64,000 nucleotides of DNA from Pseudomonas sp. MYb118. GTDB taxonomy: Bacteria; Pseudomonadota; Gammaproteobacteria; Pseudomonadales; Pseudomonadaceae. How positions within the stretch are numbered: the first letter of the stretch is position 1; each line of letters starts with the position of its first letter. A program made the position numbers and the translations under genes. The notes beneath the pieces are model-generated. The model saw only the letters and a program-made list of their open reading frames with translations, did no database searches and was not told where the DNA came from. Below are positions 1-7,956 of the stretch, piece after piece. Location of the stretch: contig NZ_JBFRXN010000004.1 of NCBI RefSeq assembly GCF_040947875.1, forward strand, positions 434,001-498,000. The letters run 5' to 3'.

Positions 1-597
1 GGAGGGGTGGGTTACGGTCAGATGCCGGGGAGACTGGCCATTGGGGTGTCTGATGCTCCTTTGACCTTCGCGCATGAGCTGGGCCACAACGCGGGAAGTC
101 ATCATTGCAACGATGGAACGGCCAGTTATCGCTTCGGTTATGACAATGGAAAATCGAGCAGTCTGTTGTGCGGCTGGAATCGGAAACTCTACTTTTCCAA
201 TCCGGATGTAAAAGATGAATTCGGTCTGCCACGAGGGAATGCGGTGACCGCCGATACCGCCAGGGTCTGGCGTGAAAACGCCGAGAGAATGTCGGCTTAC
301 GCGCACTTCGTGCCGAAGGTGCCTGGCCGCTTCACGTTCACGTCGTCTTCATACGGCAGTGTCGCTTTCCGGTGGCAGCAGTCGCCACGCGCCGTCAAAT
401 ATGAAGTGATGGGTAAGGACAATGTGCTGCAACCCTATAAAAAACTCGGGGAGAGTACGACCCCGGATGCAGTTCTGCACAATGTGGCGAGCGCGAGCAT
501 GCCGTACTACGTGGTGGCGGTGTTCGCTGATGGTTCGAAGTCAGGTCCGAGCAATATCGCTTATGCAAAGCCGTATGAAAGTCTGACGAAAAAGTAG
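1..597 (+). CDS. Zinc metalloprotease (reprolysin-like), 3' part
   Basis: The reading frame is open from the first base, so the N-terminus lies outside the window. About 198 residues are visible. The motif HELGHNAGSHH matches HExxHxxGxxH: three zinc-binding histidines and the catalytic Glu of metzincin-type peptidases. A later segment (FSNPDV, then a Gly/Pro-rich stretch and NAERMSAYAHF) resembles the end of reprolysin-like catalytic domains. The last 90 or so residues (from about RFTFTSSS) look like a fibronectin-III-type beta domain. By family it is probably exported and degrades extracellular protein; the signal peptide cannot be seen. A hairpin follows the stop codon. The exact subfamily is uncertain. 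Confidence 0.8.
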   Translation, partial: GGVGYGQMPGRLAIGVSDAPLTFAHELGHNAGSHHCNDGTASYRFGYDNGKSSSLLCGWNRKLYFSNPDVKDEFGLPRGNAVTADTARVWRENAERMSAYAHFVPKVPGRFTFTSSSYGSVAFRWQQSPRAVKYEVMGKDNVLQPYKKLGESTTPDAVLHNVASASMPYYVVAVFADGSKSGPSNIAYAKPYESLTKK

Positions 598-620
598 AGG
601 CCGGTGACCGTTGGATGGGA

Positions 621-657
621 TCGAGGCCTTCGCCGGCAGAACGGGCGAAGGCTTCGA
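621..657. terminator. Convergent hairpin terminator
   Basis: Arms TCGAGGCCTTCGCC and GGGCGAAGGCTTCGA pair over about 14 bp with one G-T pair and an 8-nt loop, followed by ATATTTT. It sits between the plus-strand metalloprotease and the minus-strand M14 peptidase and could serve both. Confidence 0.7.
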
Positions 658-677
658 TATTTTGATCCAGAGAGAAA

Positions 678-1829
678 TCAGCGCAACTTGTCGACCATCT
701 CCGCCACCGTCGTCAGCACATCCTTGCCCAACTGCTTCGACCGCTTGCCCGACCAGCCGGTGAGCGGGTTCGGGTGGTCGTCGTGGTCCTTGAATGGCAT
801 TTCCAGGGTCAGGGACAGGCAGTCGTACTTCTGGCCAACGGCGTTGCAGGCCAGGGTCATGTTGGCTTGACCCGGTTCGTCACGCACATAACCGTATTTG
901 GTCTGGAAGTCCTTGGTGGTGTGCTTGAGGTGGTTGCGGAAGTGCTCTTCGAGCTGTTCGATGCGCGGTGTGTAACCGGGATTGCCTTCGCACGCGGCGG
1001 TGAATACGTGGGGGATTTCCTCGTCGCCGTGCACGTCGATGAACAGGTCGACGCCGTACTGTTCCATTTGTTGCTGGACGAAGAACACTTCAGGGCTGAT
1101 CTCCGGGCTCGCATTCTGCCAGGCGCGGTTGAGGTCCTGGCCCATGGCGTTGGTACGCAGGTGGCCGTGAAAAGCACCGTCCGGGTTCATGTTCGGCACC
1201 AGGTACAGATCGGCACTGGCCAGCAGTTTGTTCAACACCGGATCGTCGTGGTGTTCGAGGCGTTCGATCACCCCTTCCATGAACCACTCGGCCATGTGTT
1301 CGCCAGGGTGTTGCTGGGCGATGATCCATACCTTGCGCTGGCCTTCGGCGCCGGTGCCTTTGCGCAGCAGCTGGATGTCCCGACCTTCAACGCTCTTGCC
1401 GGTGGCCAGCAGTTCGGTGCCGGCCTTGGTCAGTGCCTGCTCGATCAGCCAGTCGTGGCGGCCACGGCTGTAGGGTTCGAAGTAGGCGAACCAGGCGTGG
1501 GTGGCGGTGGCTTCAAGGCTGAAACGCAGGGCATCGCCTTCGAAAATGGTGGGTACGCGGAACCAGTTGACGTGATCGTAGGACGCCACCGCCTGATAGC
1601 CGGTCCAGGCTTTGTTGTAGGAGGATTTGCTCGCATTGCTCAGGCGGAACCAATGCTCCTGGCCCACATGCAGGCCGCTGGCCTTGAAGTGAAACCACTG
1701 GAAGTGCGGGCTGCGGGTATCGGGCCGGATGGCCAATAGCGGTTGCAGCGGATTGCTGAGGTCCAGCACGTCGATGTTGCCGCTGTCGAAGTTCGAAGTG
1801 ATGCTCAAGGAGGATTTGGCCACGGTCAT
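678..1829 (-). CDS. M14 family zinc carboxypeptidase (cytosolic carboxypeptidase-like)
   Basis: 383 residues, no signal peptide. Residues 1-125 form a beta-rich N-terminal domain of the type that precedes the catalytic domain in cytosolic carboxypeptidases (AGBL/CCP relatives). The M14 core follows: HPGE at 174-177 gives zinc ligands His174 and Glu177, DVHGDEE contains the third ligand His267, NPDG and DLNRAW form the substrate pocket, and LTLEMPF carries the likely catalytic Glu343. The family removes C-terminal residues from peptides or side chains; the bacterial substrate is unknown. Upstream lies a Fur-like box (1947-1965) with promoter-like hexamers, so iron control is possible but unproven. 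Confidence 0.88.
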   Translation of the reverse strand: MTVAKSSLSITSNFDSGNIDVLDLSNPLQPLLAIRPDTRSPHFQWFHFKASGLHVGQEHWFRLSNASKSSYNKAWTGYQAVASYDHVNWFRVPTIFEGDALRFSLEATATHAWFAYFEPYSRGRHDWLIEQALTKAGTELLATGKSVEGRDIQLLRKGTGAEGQRKVWIIAQQHPGEHMAEWFMEGVIERLEHHDDPVLNKLLASADLYLVPNMNPDGAFHGHLRTNAMGQDLNRAWQNASPEISPEVFFVQQQMEQYGVDLFIDVHGDEEIPHVFTAACEGNPGYTPRIEQLEEHFRNHLKHTTKDFQTKYGYVRDEPGQANMTLACNAVGQKYDCLSLTLEMPFKDHDDHPNPLTGWSGKRSKQLGKDVLTTVAEMVDKLR

Positions 1830-2105
1830 ATCGGTTCCTGAATATGATTTTTATGGCCGCTACTTTACACCTTGGGAGGGGAAAAACCGGGAGAAATTAC
1901 GGGGTGCAGGAAGGGGGCGTCTTCCTTGACGCGCCAGCAGCTTAGAGATTATGAGATTGATTCTCAAGTGCTATTTGCCATTAGTTTTACCCAATGTTGC
2001 CGGGCTTCCCTTGCCAACAGATATTCTTTTGATATTATCCGCGCCATCGAATTCGCAACACCCAAAGACTTCATTAGCCTGAAGGTCAAGCCAGAAAAAC
2101 TGGCC
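1830..2105. other. Gene-free AT-rich interval upstream of the M14 gene
   Basis: No credible ORF is visible. The stretch is much richer in A and T than the flanking genes. It contains a Fur-like box at 1947-1965 and promoter-like hexamers on both strands. The rest is unexplained. Confidence 0.6.
1947..1965. promoter_or_regulatory. Candidate Fur box
   Basis: GATTATGAGATTGATTCTC matches the classical 19-bp Fur consensus GATAATGATAATCATTATC at 14 of 19 positions by my count. On the minus strand it overlaps a possible promoter (TTGAGA, 17 nt, TAAGCT) toward the M14 gene. On the plus strand it overlaps TTGACG (1926-1931), 17 nt, TTATGA. Which direction it controls, if any, cannot be decided from sequence. 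Confidence 0.5.
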
Positions 2106-2219
2106 AAAAAAAAGACCCGGCAAAAAGCCGGGTCAAAAACCGTGATTAGCCTGATGAGGAGAGTGTCCAGGAGACCGACCTAAGGTCCCTTGGACAATCG
2201 ACTGATCTCGCGACCAGCT
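2106..2219 (-). ncRNA. prrF: PrrF-type iron-responsive small RNA
   Basis: Read on the minus strand, the interval starts near CTGGTCGCGAGATCAG, continues through CTCCTCATCAGGCTAATCAC, and ends in a perfect intrinsic terminator (GACCCGGC, AAAAA-type loop, GCCGGGTC, then eight T). I recognise these two blocks and the terminator as the conserved parts of Pseudomonas PrrF RNAs, the functional analogues of RyhB, which under iron starvation repress mRNAs for iron-containing proteins such as sodB. Predicted length is about 114 nt, as in the family. A Fur box overlaps its promoter. The 5' end is inferred from promoter spacing. Only one copy lies here, unlike the tandem prrF1-prrF2 of P. aeruginosa. 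Confidence 0.87.
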
Positions 2220-2222
2220 GAG

Positions 2223-2254
2223 TGCAATAATAATCATTCTCGTTTGCAAGTCAA
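2223..2254 (-). promoter_or_regulatory. Fur-controlled promoter of the PrrF sRNA
   Basis: On the minus strand a -35 TTGACT (2254-2249) and a -10 ATTATT (2231-2226) are separated by 17 nt, which places the start near 2219. The plus-strand sequence TGCAATAATAATCATTCTC (2223-2241) matches the 19-bp Fur consensus at 14 positions and covers the -10 region, as expected for repression by Fe-Fur. Confidence 0.75.
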
Positions 2255-2652
2255 ACGATTTTATCTGCGCGATTGAAAATTTTTTCTGCGCCCCTCACCA
2301 CCGTTCCTCTCTCCCCCAATTGAATCCTGTCCAGTGATCGGTCGAGCAATGCCTTGGCCATTTCAATCATGTGCACGGACGAAATCGCCAGGTCCCTCGG
2401 CGGACCCTGCAGATGACTCGCTGACTCATTGGCCGTGGCAGAGGCGCAGCACAACAGCTCGATGGCTCGCACCAGGGCTTCTTCGTTGCTGACATTCTGG
2501 TTCACATCAAAAAAACGATCTTCCACCACGTCCTCCGAAACAGCCGGTTTCAAGTAGTAATCCAGCGCCCGTCGCGCGGCCGCCGATCCCAGGGGAGAGG
2601 AGAGGGAGGTATCTATTTGCAGATCGGGCAGTTCTTTATTGGGGATGGTCAT
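2251..2652 (-). CDS. DUF6124 family protein
   Basis: 133 residues, predicted cytoplasmic. It has the layout of a small Pseudomonas family (DUF6124): a disordered, Ser-rich N-terminus, the segment AARRALDYYLKP, a variable linker, then a helical half (EALVRAIELLCCASATANES, HLQGPPRDLAISSVHMIEMA). Function unknown. Its end touches the -35 region of the PrrF promoter, so the sRNA promoter begins inside its last codons. It is divergent from the repressor gene at 2782. Confidence 0.7.
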   Translation of the reverse strand: MTIPNKELPDLQIDTSLSSPLGSAAARRALDYYLKPAVSEDVVEDRFFDVNQNVSNEEALVRAIELLCCASATANESASHLQGPPRDLAISSVHMIEMAKALLDRSLDRIQLGERGTVVRGAEKIFNRADKIV

Positions 2653-2704
2653 GGCGCTGGCAAACTCCGTGAAAGGTTCAGATCCGTGATTTCATCCTAG
2701 TACG

Positions 2705-2740
2705 AATTGTATTTGTGACCAAAGCTTTAATACTACAATT
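2705..2740. promoter_or_regulatory. Possible operator in the DUF6124/repressor intergenic region
   Basis: Inverted hexamers AATTGT (2705-2710) and ACAATT (2735-2740) flank an AT-rich centre in the divergent promoter region. This is compatible with autoregulation by the adjacent HTH protein, but the arms are short and the spacing is large. Confidence 0.3.
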
Positions 2741-2781
2741 TGTGTTTTGATGGCCGGAGTCCTCGACGTATCGTGCGCCAC

Positions 2782-3429
2782 ATGGATAAATGGATTGAAT
2801 TGGTCAAGGCCAAGATGAGTGAACTCAACGTCACTCAGGAGATACTCGCCGAACGCCTCGGGATGTCGCAGGGTGGCATCGGCCACTGGCTGAACAAGCG
2901 TCGTCAGCCGGGTATCGACGACATGAATCGGGTGCTGCAGGCGCTGGGAATGGATTTTCTCGAAGTGGCGCTGGTCATCCGCGAGCCTGATGCATCGAGG
3001 GAGGACAGCCAGGACCTGGTGCGAAAGTACAACCCGTACTTCCGCTATCCGGTCAGCGACTGGCGAGAAACCTGCGAGGTGCGCGATGGCGAGCCGGCGA
3101 CATACCACAAGGCCGCATTCGAGCTGACCGACTACCACGCACAGGGCGCGGCGTTCTGGTTGCGGGTGGCGGGCGACGCGATGACGGCACCCAGTGGGGT
3201 CAGTATCGCCGAGGGCATGATGATTCTGGTGGACCCGGCCATCGTGCCTGAGCCCGGAAAACTGGTGATCGCGCAATGGGCGGGCAGCACCGAGGCGACG
3301 TTCCGCAAGCTGATCGAAGAGGGCGGGCAGCGTTACCTGGTCCCGCTCAATCCGACGTATCCGAAGGCCCTGTTCACCGACGCCTGCCGCATCATCGGCG
3401 TGGTGGTTCAGGCCACCGCCAGGTTCTGA
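2782..3429 (+). CDS. XRE/S24-type repressor with Ala at the catalytic Ser position
   Basis: 215 residues from the ATG at 2782; a TTG 14 codons upstream is a less likely start. Residues 1-65 form a lambda-type HTH (MSELNVTQEILAERLGMSQG, then GHWLNKRRQP). Residues 110-210 form a LexA/S24 C-terminal domain. In autocleaving members the nucleophile lies in GDSM or GHSM; here the sequence is GDAM, with Ala133, while the Lys partner is probably K176 in TFRKL. The protein would then be unable to cleave itself on RecA activation. No phage or tailocin genes are nearby. Its targets are unknown; divergent DUF6124 and itself are candidates. Confidence 0.85.
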   Translation: MDKWIELVKAKMSELNVTQEILAERLGMSQGGIGHWLNKRRQPGIDDMNRVLQALGMDFLEVALVIREPDASREDSQDLVRKYNPYFRYPVSDWRETCEVRDGEPATYHKAAFELTDYHAQGAAFWLRVAGDAMTAPSGVSIAEGMMILVDPAIVPEPGKLVIAQWAGSTEATFRKLIEEGGQRYLVPLNPTYPKALFTDACRIIGVVVQATARF

Positions 3430-3448
3430 TCCCGCGCCGGGCGCGGGA
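3430..3448. terminator. Convergent hairpin between the repressor gene and liuD
   Basis: TCCCGCGCCGGGCGCGGGA forms a 7-bp GC stem directly after the repressor stop codon, followed by a short T-rich stretch. It may terminate both converging transcripts. Confidence 0.55.
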
Positions 3449-3460
3449 CCTCCCTTGTTT

Positions 3461-5410
3461 TCACGCTTCTTCCAGTTCGACCAGCGCGCTGCCTTCGCCG
3501 ACCATCTCGCCTTCCTGGCAATACAAGGCCTTGATCACCCCGGCGTGGGGCGCACGAATGCTGTGCTCCATCTTCATGGCCTCGAGCACCACCAGCTGCG
3601 CGCCGGCTTCCACCGATTGCCCGGCTTGCACCAGCACCCGCACGATGCTGCCGTTCATGGGCGCGGTCAGTCCGCCCTGATGGCTGTGGCTGGCTTCCAC
3701 TGCGCTGATCGGGTCATAGGCCTCGATCCGGCGCAGCTCACCGTCCCATTGCAGGTAGACAACGCCGTCGCGACGGATCGCCCGGTGCTGGCGACGCACG
3801 CCGTGATGGTCGGTCGACAGCTGTTCGCCCTTGAGCTGCATCGACGGGTTGTCGGCCAGCGTCAGCGCCCGATCCTGGCCCTCGCAACTCAAGTGCAGGG
3901 TCGTCTCGGCTGGCAGCCCACTGCGAAAACCGTTGCCGTGGCCCCAGGGCGAATTGACGTCATCGGCGCGTGGCGTGCCCGGCTGGCTTTGCGCGAAGGC
4001 CTGCGCGGCGGCTTGCCAGAACTCATCGCCAAGGCCGGTCGGGGCCGGCAGCAACTGCTCCTGGTAACGCGGGATGAAACCGGTATCCAGCTCGGCGCCG
4101 GCAAAGGCCGGGTGCGCGATGATACGGCGCAGGAAGTTGATGTTGGTCTTGAGCCCGCCAATGGCGAATTCGTCGAGCATGCTCAACAGGCGCAGGCGTG
4201 CCTGCTCACGGTCTTCACCCCAGGCGATCAGCTTGCCGAGCATGGGGTCGTAGAACGGGGAAATCTCGTCACCTTCCTCGACGCCGCTGTCGACCCGTCG
4301 ACCCGGCCCGGCGGCGGACTCGCGGTACAGTTCCAGGCGCCCGGTGGCCGGCAGGAAGTCATTGCCTGGGTCTTCGGCGTACAGCCGCACTTCGATAGCG
4401 TGGCCGTTGAGCGGCACCTGGTCCTGGGTCATCGGCAGCGCTTCGCCACGGGCGACGCGGATCTGCCAGGCCACCAGGTCGAGGCCGGTGATGGCTTCGG
4501 TGACCGGGTGCTCGACTTGCAGGCGCGTGTTCATCTCCATGAAGAAAAACTCGCCGCGGGCATCCAGCAGGAATTCCACGGTGCCGGCGCCGACGTAACC
4601 GATGGCCTGCGCCGAACGCACCGCCGCTTCGCCCATGGCCCGGCGTAGCTCGGGGCTCAGGCCTGGCGCCGGGGCTTCCTCGACGACCTTCTGGTGGCGG
4701 CGCTGGATCGAACAATCGCGCTCGTTGAGGTACAGGCAATGACCGTGCTGGTCGGCGAACACCTGGATCTCCACGTGGCGCGGCTTGAGCAGGTATTTCT
4801 CGACCAGCATCCGCGAATCGCCGAACGAGGATTGCGCCTCACGCTGGGCCGAGGCCAGGGCTTCGGCCAGTTGGCTGACGTCCTCGACCACTTTCATGCC
4901 TTTGCCGCCACCGCCGGCGGTGGCCTTGAGCAGCACCGGGTAACCGATGCGTTCGCAGGCTTCGCGGAAGGTGTCGAGGTCCTGGGCTTCACCGTGGTAA
5001 CCAGGTACCAGCGGCACGCCGGCGGTTTCCATCAGCGCCTTGGCCGCCGACTTGCTGCCCATGGCGTCAATGGCCGAGGCGGGCGGGCCGAGGAAGATCA
5101 GGCCGGCCGCCTCGATCGCACGGGCGAAGCCGGCGTTTTCTGACAGGAAACCATAGCCCGGGTGAATGGCTTGGGCGCCGCTGGCCTTGGCGGCGGCGAT
5201 CAGCTTGTCGATCTGCAGGTAGCTGTCGGCGGCCTTGCTGCCGCCCAGGTCAACGCGAATGTCCGCTTCGCGGCTGTGCCGGGCGTCACGGTCGGTGGCG
5301 CTGTGCACGGCCACGGTGGTCAGGCCCAGCGCCTTGGCGGTGCGCATCACCCGGCAGGCGATTTCGCCGCGGTTGGCCACCAGCAGAGAAGTAATCACAG
5401 GTGCGCTCAT
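3461..5410 (-). CDS. liuD: Methylcrotonyl-CoA carboxylase biotin-carboxylase subunit
   Basis: 649 residues from the ATG at 5410. The frame stays open upstream, but that part lies opposite liuC. Order: biotin carboxylase N-domain (VANRGEIACRVMRTA), ATP-grasp with the glycine loop TAGGGGKGM (about 164-172) and EMNTRLQVEHP, C-domain, then a biotinyl domain with EAMKMEH, in which Lys613 carries biotin. Together with LiuB it carboxylates 3-methylcrotonyl-CoA in leucine catabolism. The liuC stop and the liuD start overlap as TGATG, which implies translational coupling. A geranyl-CoA carboxylase subunit is the close alternative, but the liu neighbours argue for the methylcrotonyl enzyme. Confidence 0.95.
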   Translation of the reverse strand: MSAPVITSLLVANRGEIACRVMRTAKALGLTTVAVHSATDRDARHSREADIRVDLGGSKAADSYLQIDKLIAAAKASGAQAIHPGYGFLSENAGFARAIEAAGLIFLGPPASAIDAMGSKSAAKALMETAGVPLVPGYHGEAQDLDTFREACERIGYPVLLKATAGGGGKGMKVVEDVSQLAEALASAQREAQSSFGDSRMLVEKYLLKPRHVEIQVFADQHGHCLYLNERDCSIQRRHQKVVEEAPAPGLSPELRRAMGEAAVRSAQAIGYVGAGTVEFLLDARGEFFFMEMNTRLQVEHPVTEAITGLDLVAWQIRVARGEALPMTQDQVPLNGHAIEVRLYAEDPGNDFLPATGRLELYRESAAGPGRRVDSGVEEGDEISPFYDPMLGKLIAWGEDREQARLRLLSMLDEFAIGGLKTNINFLRRIIAHPAFAGAELDTGFIPRYQEQLLPAPTGLGDEFWQAAAQAFAQSQPGTPRADDVNSPWGHGNGFRSGLPAETTLHLSCEGQDRALTLADNPSMQLKGEQLSTDHHGVRRQHRAIRRDGVVYLQWDGELRRIEAYDPISAVEASHSHQGGLTAPMNGSIVRVLVQAGQSVEAGAQLVVLEAMKMEHSIRAPHAGVIKALYCQEGEMVGEGSALVELEEA

Positions 5411-6222
5411 CAACGCGGCTCCTTGGTGGTGGGTGCTTGCCAGCTTGGCGCGCGCTTTTGCAGGAAGGCACGCAGGCCCTCCTGGCCTTCGGGGCTGACG
5501 CGGATGCGGGCGATGGCGTTTTCGGTGTAGCGGCGCAGCGCCGGGGTCAGGGCACCGTTGCCGACTTCGCGCAGCAGGTCCTTGCTGACGCGCATGGCGG
5601 CCGGGCTGTTGAGCAGCAGGTTGTCGATCCACTGCTCGACCTTGGCTTCCAGCTCCTCTAATGGATAGCTTTCCGACACCAGGCCCAGTTCCCGCGCCCG
5701 TTGCCCGCCGAAGCGCTCGGCGGTCAGGGCGTAGCGACGGGCCGCGCGTTCGCCGATGGCCTGCACCACGAATGGGCTGATCACCGCCGGTGCCAGGCCG
5801 ATGCGCACTTCCGACAGGCAGAACTGCGCGTCGTCGGTGCCGATGGCCATGTCGCAGCAACTGATCAGGCCCAGCGCGCCGCCGAACGCCGCGCCTTGCA
5901 CCACGGCCAGGGTCGGGATTTTCAGCTTGGCCAGGTTGTACATCAGCTCCGCCAGTTCCCGGGCGTCGTCGAGGTTGGTGTGGTAATCGAGTTCAGCAGA
6001 CTGCTGCATCCAGGCCAGGTCCGCGCCGGCGCTGAAGTGCTTGCCGCGCCCGCGTACCAGCAGGAAGCGCAGGGCAGGGTCGGCCGAGACCTGGTCCAGG
6101 GCGAGGATCAGTTCACGGATCATCTCGGCGTTGAACGCATTATTCTTTTCTTCGCGGCTGAGCCACAGGGTGGCAAAACCCCTTGGGTCGTTCAGCAGTT
6201 CGAGGGTGTTGAAATCGCTCAT
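5410..6222 (-). CDS. liuC: Methylglutaconyl-CoA hydratase
   Basis: 270 residues from the ATG at 6222, preceded by AAAGAG. A GTG three codons upstream is a less likely start. Crotonase fold: KHFSAGAD (61-68) and GAAFGGALGL (110-119) build the oxyanion hole, and SEVRIGLAPAVISP (137-150) is the family segment carrying the catalytic acid. It hydrates 3-methylglutaconyl-CoA to HMG-CoA, the step between LiuBD and LiuE. A REPIN of about 90 bp separates it from liuB, so message levels may differ across the operon. Confidence 0.93.
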   Translation of the reverse strand: MSDFNTLELLNDPRGFATLWLSREEKNNAFNAEMIRELILALDQVSADPALRFLLVRGRGKHFSAGADLAWMQQSAELDYHTNLDDARELAELMYNLAKLKIPTLAVVQGAAFGGALGLISCCDMAIGTDDAQFCLSEVRIGLAPAVISPFVVQAIGERAARRYALTAERFGGQRARELGLVSESYPLEELEAKVEQWIDNLLLNSPAAMRVSKDLLREVGNGALTPALRRYTENAIARIRVSPEGQEGLRAFLQKRAPSWQAPTTKEPR

Positions 6223-6240
6223 GGCTTGCACTCTTTATTC

Positions 6241-6329
6241 TGTAGGAGCGAGCTTGCTCGCGAAGCGGCGTGTCAGTCGAACCAACTATTTCTGATACAC
6301 CGCCATCGCGAGCAAGCTCGCTCCTACAG
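6241..6329. repeat. REPIN inside the liu operon (liuB-liuC gap)
   Basis: Two inverted REP cores (TGTAGGAGCGAGCTTGCTCG at 6241 and its complement ending at 6329) flank a short spacer. It occupies almost the whole liuB-liuC gap and could form a long hairpin in the polycistronic RNA. Confidence 0.9.
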
Positions 6330-6335
6330 AGAGGA

Positions 6336-7943
6336 TCACATCCGGAACACGCCGAAGCGGCTCGGTTCGATTGGCGCGTTCAGCGACGCGGACAAGGCCA
6401 GGGCCAGCACGTCGCGGGTCTGCGCCGGGTCAATGACCCCGTCGTCCCACAGGCGTGCACTGGAGTAATACGGGTGGCCCTGCTCTTCGTACTGGTCGAG
6501 GATCGGCTGCTTGATCTCGGCTTCCTGTTCGGCGCTGAAACCCTGGCCACTGCGCTCGGCCTGCTCGCGCTTGACCTGCACCAGCACACCGGCGGCCTGT
6601 TCGGCGCCCATCACGCCGATGCGCGCGTTCGGCCACATCCACAAAAAGCGCGGGTCGTAGGCCCGGCCGCACATGCCGTAGTTACCGGCACCGAAACTGC
6701 CGCCGATGATCACGGTGAATTTCGGCACCTTGGCGCAGGCCACCGCCGTCACCAGTTTTGCCCCGTGCTTGGCGATGCCGCCGGCCTCGTACTTCTGGCC
6801 GACCATGAAGCCGGTGATGTTCTGCAAAAACAGCAACGGAATACCGCGCTGGCAGGCCAGTTCGATGAAGTGCGCGCCTTTCTGCGCCGCTTCCGCGAAG
6901 AGGATGCCGTTGTTGGCGAGGATCGCGATCGGGTAGCCGTGCAGGTGGGCAAAGCCGCACACCAGCGTGGTGCCGAACAGCGCCTTGAACTCATCGAACA
7001 CCGAGCCGTCCACCAGCCGCGCGATCACTTCGCGCACGTCGAACGGTTGCTTGGCGTCCGCCGACACCACGCCGTACAGCTCGTCGCTGGCGTACAGCGG
7101 AGCGATCGGCGTGCGCTGCTGCACTTCGCCAAGCTTGCGCCAGTTGAGGTTGGCGATGCTGCGCCGGGCAATGGCCAGGGCGTGTTCGTCGCTTTCGGCG
7201 TAGTGGTCGGCGACACCGGACACCTTGCAGTGCACGTCGGCACCACCGAGATCTTCGGCGCTGACCACTTCACCGGTCGCGGCTTTCACCAGCGGCGGAC
7301 CAGCTAGGAAAATCGTCGCCTGCTCGCGGACCATGATCGCTTCGTCGGCCATCGCCGGTACATAGGCACCACCGGCGGTGCACGAGCCCATGACCACGGC
7401 GATCTGCGGGATGCCCATGGCGCTCATGTTGGCCTGGTTGAAGAAGATCCGCCCGAAATGCTCGCGGTCCGGGAACACTTCGTCCTGACGCGGCAGGTTG
7501 GCGCCGCCGGAGTCCACCAGGTAGATGCACGGCAGGCGGTTCTGCTGGGCGATGGTCTGGGCGCGCAGGTGCTTCTTCACGGTCAGCGGGTAGTACGAGC
7601 CGCCTTTGACCGTGGCATCGTTGGCGACGATCATGCATTCGACGCCTTCCACGCGGCCAATCCCGGCGATCACGCCAGCGGCCGGCACGTCTTCACCGTA
7701 CACCTCGTAGGCCGCCAGCTGGCTGATCTCGAGGAACGGCGAGCCCGGATCGAGCAGGCGGTTGATGCGCTCGCGCGGCAGCAGTTTGCCGCGCGAGGTG
7801 TGCCGTTCCTGGGCCTTCGGGCCGCCCCCTTGCTGCACCTGGGCGAGCAGGGTGTGCAGGGCGTCGACCTGTTCGAGCATCGCCGCGCTGTTGCTGGCGA
7901 ACTCCGCCGAGCGGGGGTTGAGCTGGGTATGCAGGATAGCCAT
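6336..7943 (-). CDS. liuB: Methylcrotonyl-CoA carboxylase carboxyltransferase subunit
   Basis: 535 residues, the usual length. It has both crotonase-like halves of acyl-CoA carboxyltransferases: YLVDSGGA (141-148) and [11 protein letters not shown] (186-196) in the N-half, and [16 protein letters not shown] with [19 protein letters not shown] in the C-half. It transfers carboxyl from biotin on LiuD to 3-methylcrotonyl-CoA. The ATG at 7943 follows the liuA stop by 13 nt, so liuA-liuB form one unit. Partner genes on both sides support the assignment. Confidence 0.95.
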   Translation of the reverse strand: MAILHTQLNPRSAEFASNSAAMLEQVDALHTLLAQVQQGGGPKAQERHTSRGKLLPRERINRLLDPGSPFLEISQLAAYEVYGEDVPAAGVIAGIGRVEGVECMIVANDATVKGGSYYPLTVKKHLRAQTIAQQNRLPCIYLVDSGGANLPRQDEVFPDREHFGRIFFNQANMSAMGIPQIAVVMGSCTAGGAYVPAMADEAIMVREQATIFLAGPPLVKAATGEVVSAEDLGGADVHCKVSGVADHYAESDEHALAIARRSIANLNWRKLGEVQQRTPIAPLYASDELYGVVSADAKQPFDVREVIARLVDGSVFDEFKALFGTTLVCGFAHLHGYPIAILANNGILFAEAAQKGAHFIELACQRGIPLLFLQNITGFMVGQKYEAGGIAKHGAKLVTAVACAKVPKFTVIIGGSFGAGNYGMCGRAYDPRFLWMWPNARIGVMGAEQAAGVLVQVKREQAERSGQGFSAEQEAEIKQPILDQYEEQGHPYYSSARLWDDGVIDPAQTRDVLALALSASLNAPIEPSRFGVFRM

Positions 7944-7956
7944 GGGCAGCTCCGTC

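Noticed and set aside
774..1739. 321-codon plus-strand ORF opposite the M14 gene
   Set aside because: Its frame is the mirror of a well-supported M14 peptidase and reads Val/Gly/Ala-rich without any motif; a shadow of GC-rich coding DNA.
2740..2781. Upstream TTG start of the S24 repressor
   Set aside because: The extra 14 residues are Arg-rich and outside the HTH; the ATG at 2782 opens the normal domain.
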